Source: Peptoniphilaceae bacterium (lineage in GTDB: Bacteria > Bacillota > Clostridia > Tissierellales > Peptoniphilaceae). From it: 64,000 nucleotides of DNA. Each line of letters opens with the position of its first letter. Position 1 is the stretch's first letter. Below the pieces are notes generated by a model that worked only from the letters and a program-made list of their open reading frames with translations, was not told the DNA's origin and made no database searches. This document shows positions 61,760-64,000 of this stretch, one piece after another. The stretch is from the NCBI GenBank assembly GCA_902363535.1, contig CABJAE010000006.1:53523-117522 (forward strand), in the 5' to 3' direction. A program made the translations under genes and the position numbers.

Positions 61760-63309
61760 TGGAGGTTTTCGATAAGGTGCGCCTCGCAATTACGGACTAC
61801 GACTATCGGGGCCGAGGCATGGGCAAAGCCGACGGCGCCGTGGTCTTTTTAGACGGCGGGGAAATCGGCGACGTGGTGGATGTGACCATCGTGAAAAAGA
61901 AGAAGCGCTTTTTCGAAGGAGAAATTCTCTCTTACGAGAAAAAATCCCCTTACCGCGTGAAAAATCCCTGTCCCTACACGAACTGCAATGGCTGCGCCTT
62001 TTTGTCCCTGGACCGAAAAGAGGAGCTGAATTGGAAGCGGCGGCGGGTGGCCGATGCCTTATCCCGCATCGGCGATGTGGACGTTCACGTGGATCCCGTC
62101 GTCGCCCGTGGTGAGAGCACGGGCTATCGCAACCACATGCAGTTTCATGTGAAGGACAGGAAGCTTACCCTCTACGGAAAAGGCGGCGAAGTTATTTCTA
62201 TCAAGCGCTGCCTGATGCAGACGGAAAGAGCCAACGAAATCCTCGCCGCCATGCAGGGAGAAAAGTGGCTGGATGAGGTGGCCCTCGTGGGCATTCGCAC
62301 CACCCGCCGCGGCGAGAGCATGGTGATTTTGTCCGGGCCCAAGGACATGAACGACAACCTCCTTCACGGCGCCGTGGCCTTTGCCGTGGAGGCCGGCGTG
62401 GATAGTCTGTACTACACGAAAAATACCAATCCCCGCTTTCACTACGGCAGAAAGATGGAACACCTTTACGGGAAGAAAGAAATCACCGAAACCCTGGCCG
62501 GCTACGACTACGGCATCTTCGGCGCCAATTTCTTTCAGGTGAATCCCATGGGCGCCGAGGCCATTATTGAAAAAGTGGTGAGCGCCGCGGAGCCGGGCAA
62601 AAACATCGTGGAGCTTTACGCCGGCATCGGCACCATCACCCTGCCCTTAAGCGAACAAGCCGAGGCCGTCGTGGCCAACGAATACGCTCAGACCTCCGTG
62701 GATTACGCGCGGAAGACGGCGGAAGATAACGGCGTGACGAACGTGCGCTACATCGCCGGGGCGGCGGAGAAGATCATGCCCCGCATCGCCGAAGATGAGA
62801 AGGTGGACGTCCTCGTCGTGGATCCACCGCGGGCGGGGCTCGATCCCATGGTCGTCGAAAGCGCCCTTCAAGCGAATCCCGAGGCCATGATCTACGTGAG
62901 CTGCAACCCATCCACCTTGGCGCGGGATCTGGCTCTGTTAAAAGAACAATTCCATATCGAATCCATCACCCCCATCGACATGTTCCCCCATACGGCGGCG
63001 GTGGAGACGGTAGCTCTGTTGTCCAAACTAAATACAGAACATCATTTAGATATAGAAATAGGGGAAGATGAATTATCTGAAATTGACTTTTCAAAAGACG
63101 CAACTTATGGAGAAATTAAAAAGTATGTGTTAGATAAATACGGACTAAAAGTTTCAAGCCTATATATTGCACAAATAAAAAGGAAACATGGTCTAATAGA
63201 GAGAGAAAATTATAATTTTAGTAAGAAAGAAAATCAAAGAGTGCCAAATTGCCCAGAAGAAAAAGAAAAAGCAATCGAAGATGCTTTAGAGCATTTTGGA
63301 ATGATTTAA
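61759..63309 (+). CDS. rlmD: RlmD/RlmCD-type 23S rRNA m5U methyltransferase with an extra C-terminal domain
   Basis: 516 residues. An N-terminal TRAM domain, iron-sulfur cysteines in NPCPYTNCNGC, SAM-binding ELYAGIGTITLPL, DPPRAGLDP and catalytic SCNPSTLARDL define the family. It uses SAM to methylate uridine in 23S rRNA. The canonical protein ends soon after HTAAVETVALLSK. Here a further domain of about 90 residues follows (TYGEIKKYVLDKYGLKVSSL ... ALEHFGMI). The DNA becomes AT-rich exactly there (from about 63025). I recall the same tail on methyltransferases next to mobile elements, so the 3' end was probably replaced on integration. Confidence 0.9.
   Translation: MEVFDKVRLAITDYDYRGRGMGKADGAVVFLDGGEIGDVVDVTIVKKKKRFFEGEILSYEKKSPYRVKNPCPYTNCNGCAFLSLDRKEELNWKRRRVADALSRIGDVDVHVDPVVARGESTGYRNHMQFHVKDRKLTLYGKGGEVISIKRCLMQTERANEILAAMQGEKWLDEVALVGIRTTRRGESMVILSGPKDMNDNLLHGAVAFAVEAGVDSLYYTKNTNPRFHYGRKMEHLYGKKEITETLAGYDYGIFGANFFQVNPMGAEAIIEKVVSAAEPGKNIVELYAGIGTITLPLSEQAEAVVANEYAQTSVDYARKTAEDNGVTNVRYIAGAAEKIMPRIAEDEKVDVLVVDPPRAGLDPMVVESALQANPEAMIYVSCNPSTLARDLALLKEQFHIESITPIDMFPHTAAVETVALLSKLNTEHHLDIEIGEDELSEIDFSKDATYGEIKKYVLDKYGLKVSSLYIAQIKRKHGLIERENYNFSKKENQRVPNCPEEKEKAIEDALEHFGMI
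63025..63309 (+). other. AT-rich replaced 3' end of rlmD (integration scar candidate)
   Basis: Codon use changes from GC-ending to A/T-ending within a few codons near nt 63025, without breaking the frame. The encoded tail is a helical, probably DNA-binding-like segment (TYGEIKKYVLDKYGLKVSSL, then YIAQIKRKHG). Confidence 0.6.
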
Positions 63310-63657
63310 ATAATATCTAAGATTGAAAATTTTAAAATTAAGACTTAAAAACTTTAAGATTAAAAAGATATGTACTTCTTATATAACCTAAGAAGATTAA
63401 TTGAAAATCAGGGGAACGATGATGGTAAAATAAAAAATTTTAACAACTAAAGAAGAATTAGGCATTATTGCCAAAGAGGTTTTTATGAAGTTAAAAATAC
63501 TGAAAAAGACTTGTTAGAATTGAAAATTTTAGTTCATTGTGCAGGGTTTCGTGTCATAATAGTGATAGAGGCAAATAGTTATGTAAATATAAAGAGTTCA
63601 AGACTTCTACCAAAGTTTAAAACTCAAAAAATAAATAGTTGGTGTGCTGCTTAGAGT
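63310..63657. other. Degenerate AT-rich stretch between rlmD and IS remnants
   Basis: No intact gene. An open run at about 63487-63651 (55 codons) reads through an unidentifiable sequence (DLLELKILVHCAGFRVIIVI part) and stops at 63652. Probably mobile-element debris. Confidence 0.5.
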
Positions 63658-63660
63658 AAC

Positions 63661-63780
63661 CATTTTGATAATGTGGATGCGAAACAAAAAGAGATAATCA
63701 GACTTCGTAAAAAATTGAAACAGGTTGAAATGGAGAATGATATTTTAAAGCAAGCTGCACTACTGTTAGGCAAAAAATAG
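63661..63780 (+). pseudogene. IS3-family OrfA remnant
   Basis: A 39-codon fragment ([20 protein letters not shown] then [12 protein letters not shown]) ends at the TAG 63778-63780. It is the C-terminal leucine-zipper part of an IS3/IS150-type OrfA; the helix-turn-helix part is missing. Confidence 0.75.
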
Positions 63781-63803
63781 ACCTCATTATCTCGAACTGA
63801 GAT

Positions 63804-63890
63804 AAATATAGCATTAGTGCAATGTGTAGACTACTTGGGGTCACAAGAAGTTTAGTCTATTATCATTTGAACCTTGAATTTACAATCTAA
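63804..63890 (+). pseudogene. IS3-family OrfB N-terminal remnant
   Basis: 28 codons read KYSISAMCRLLGVTRSLVYY then HL, the start region of IS3-family OrfB, followed by NLEFTI and a TAA at 63888-63890. The DDE catalytic domain is absent; an IS30-type element begins just downstream. Confidence 0.75.
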
Positions 63891-63961
63891 GTGCAACAAA
63901 AAATGATCCACCGTTTTCTGGTAAAATTGTGTCGACGAAAACCAATCAACCAGGAGGAACG

Positions 63962-64000
63962 ATGAATCATTATTCTCATTTTACACTAAAAGAGCGTGAG
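63962..64000 (+). CDS. IS30-family transposase, N-terminal 13 residues (partial)
   Basis: The ATG at 63962 has AGGAGGAAC upstream and encodes MNHYSHFTLKERE, the typical opening of IS30 transposases (a helix-turn-helix follows in the family). The gene runs off the window. The sequence upstream to about 63891 may hold the element's left inverted repeat. Confidence 0.7.
   Translation, partial: MNHYSHFTLKERE

Noticed and set aside
63487..63654. 55-codon open run before the IS3 fragments
   Set aside because: No start signal and no recognisable domain; likely debris.
1..64000. CRISPR array, tRNA or rRNA genes
   Set aside because: No regularly spaced repeats and no tRNA cloverleaf or rRNA sequence were noticed on reading both strands; this was by eye, and a tRNAscan or CRISPR search would be decisive.

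Overview
The window is a compact, mostly plus-strand Gram-positive (Bacillota) chromosome segment. Translation genes use strong AGGAGG-type ribosome binding sites. The gene orders rpsF-ssb-rpsR, yybS-gdpP-rplI-dnaB and tig-clpP-clpX-lon-ysxC are those of low-GC Gram-positives. A tRNA(Ser) T-box leader, a yybP-ykoY-type Mn2+ riboswitch, an SLH-anchored surface protein, a clostridial-type 2[4Fe-4S] ferredoxin, a rubredoxin and FeoAB point to an anaerobic member of Clostridia/Tissierellia. A host-associated Peptoniphilaceae-like coccus would fit, but the genus is inference only. Base composition is roughly balanced in the core, and clearly AT-richer segments mark acquired DNA.

Layout. 1-2.1 kb: the tail of an ABC ATPase gene, a metallophosphoesterase, then the rpsF-ssb-rpsR operon. 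2.3-8.9 kb: one 2178-residue secreted surface protein with five NEAT-like beta modules, helical FIVAR-like repeats and three SLH domains. 9.1-14.6 kb: yybS-like gene, gdpP, rplI, dnaB, uppP. 14.8-23.4 kb: three secreted copper-amine-oxidase-N ('stalk') domain proteins, interleaved with an iron-uptake cassette (feoA-feoA-feoB-Cys/His-rich small protein), a ferredoxin and a T-box-controlled serS. 23.5-26.4 kb: an Mn-riboswitch-controlled P-type ATPase. 26.4-32.7 kb: an AT-rich island with a truncated hsdM, a TetR regulator and its palindromic operator, two half-transporter ABC exporters, a damaged ECF S-component gene and a possible HsdR tail. The island is bracketed by a perfect 24-bp repeat that is itself a terminator. 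32.8-34.8 kb: fni and trxB. 34.8-35.5 kb: a tnpA-only IS200-type element. 35.7-46.2 kb: DUF5058 protein with an M20 amidohydrolase, a YceG-like membrane protein, an RluA-family synthase, a ROK kinase and addBA. 46.2-50.4 kb: a CopA-CopZ in-frame fusion, a PC4-like protein, an LDH/HicDH-family dehydrogenase and a zinc-ribbon membrane protein. 50.5-56.7 kb: trigger factor, ClpXP, Lon, YsxC. 56.8-61.8 kb: rubredoxin (minus strand), an RsbW-like ATPase, typA, a YbaK-like deacylase, two unrecognised small genes and cvfB. 61.8-64 kb: an RlmD-like methyltransferase whose 3' end turns AT-rich and carries an extra domain, then IS3 remnants and the start of an IS30-type transposase. This end looks like a mobile-element insertion zone.

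The main themes are metal handling (Fe via FeoAB, Mn via the riboswitch ATPase, Cu via CopA-CopZ, possibly heme via the giant surface protein), protein quality control, and cell-surface display. I found no tRNA, rRNA or CRISPR array. No single element is a clearly new multi-gene system. The most unusual signals are the CopA-CopZ fusion that reads through a CopZ translation start, the terminator-bracketed island with R-M debris, the archaeal-looking SerRS under a bacterial T-box, and the NEAT-like/SLH giant protein.
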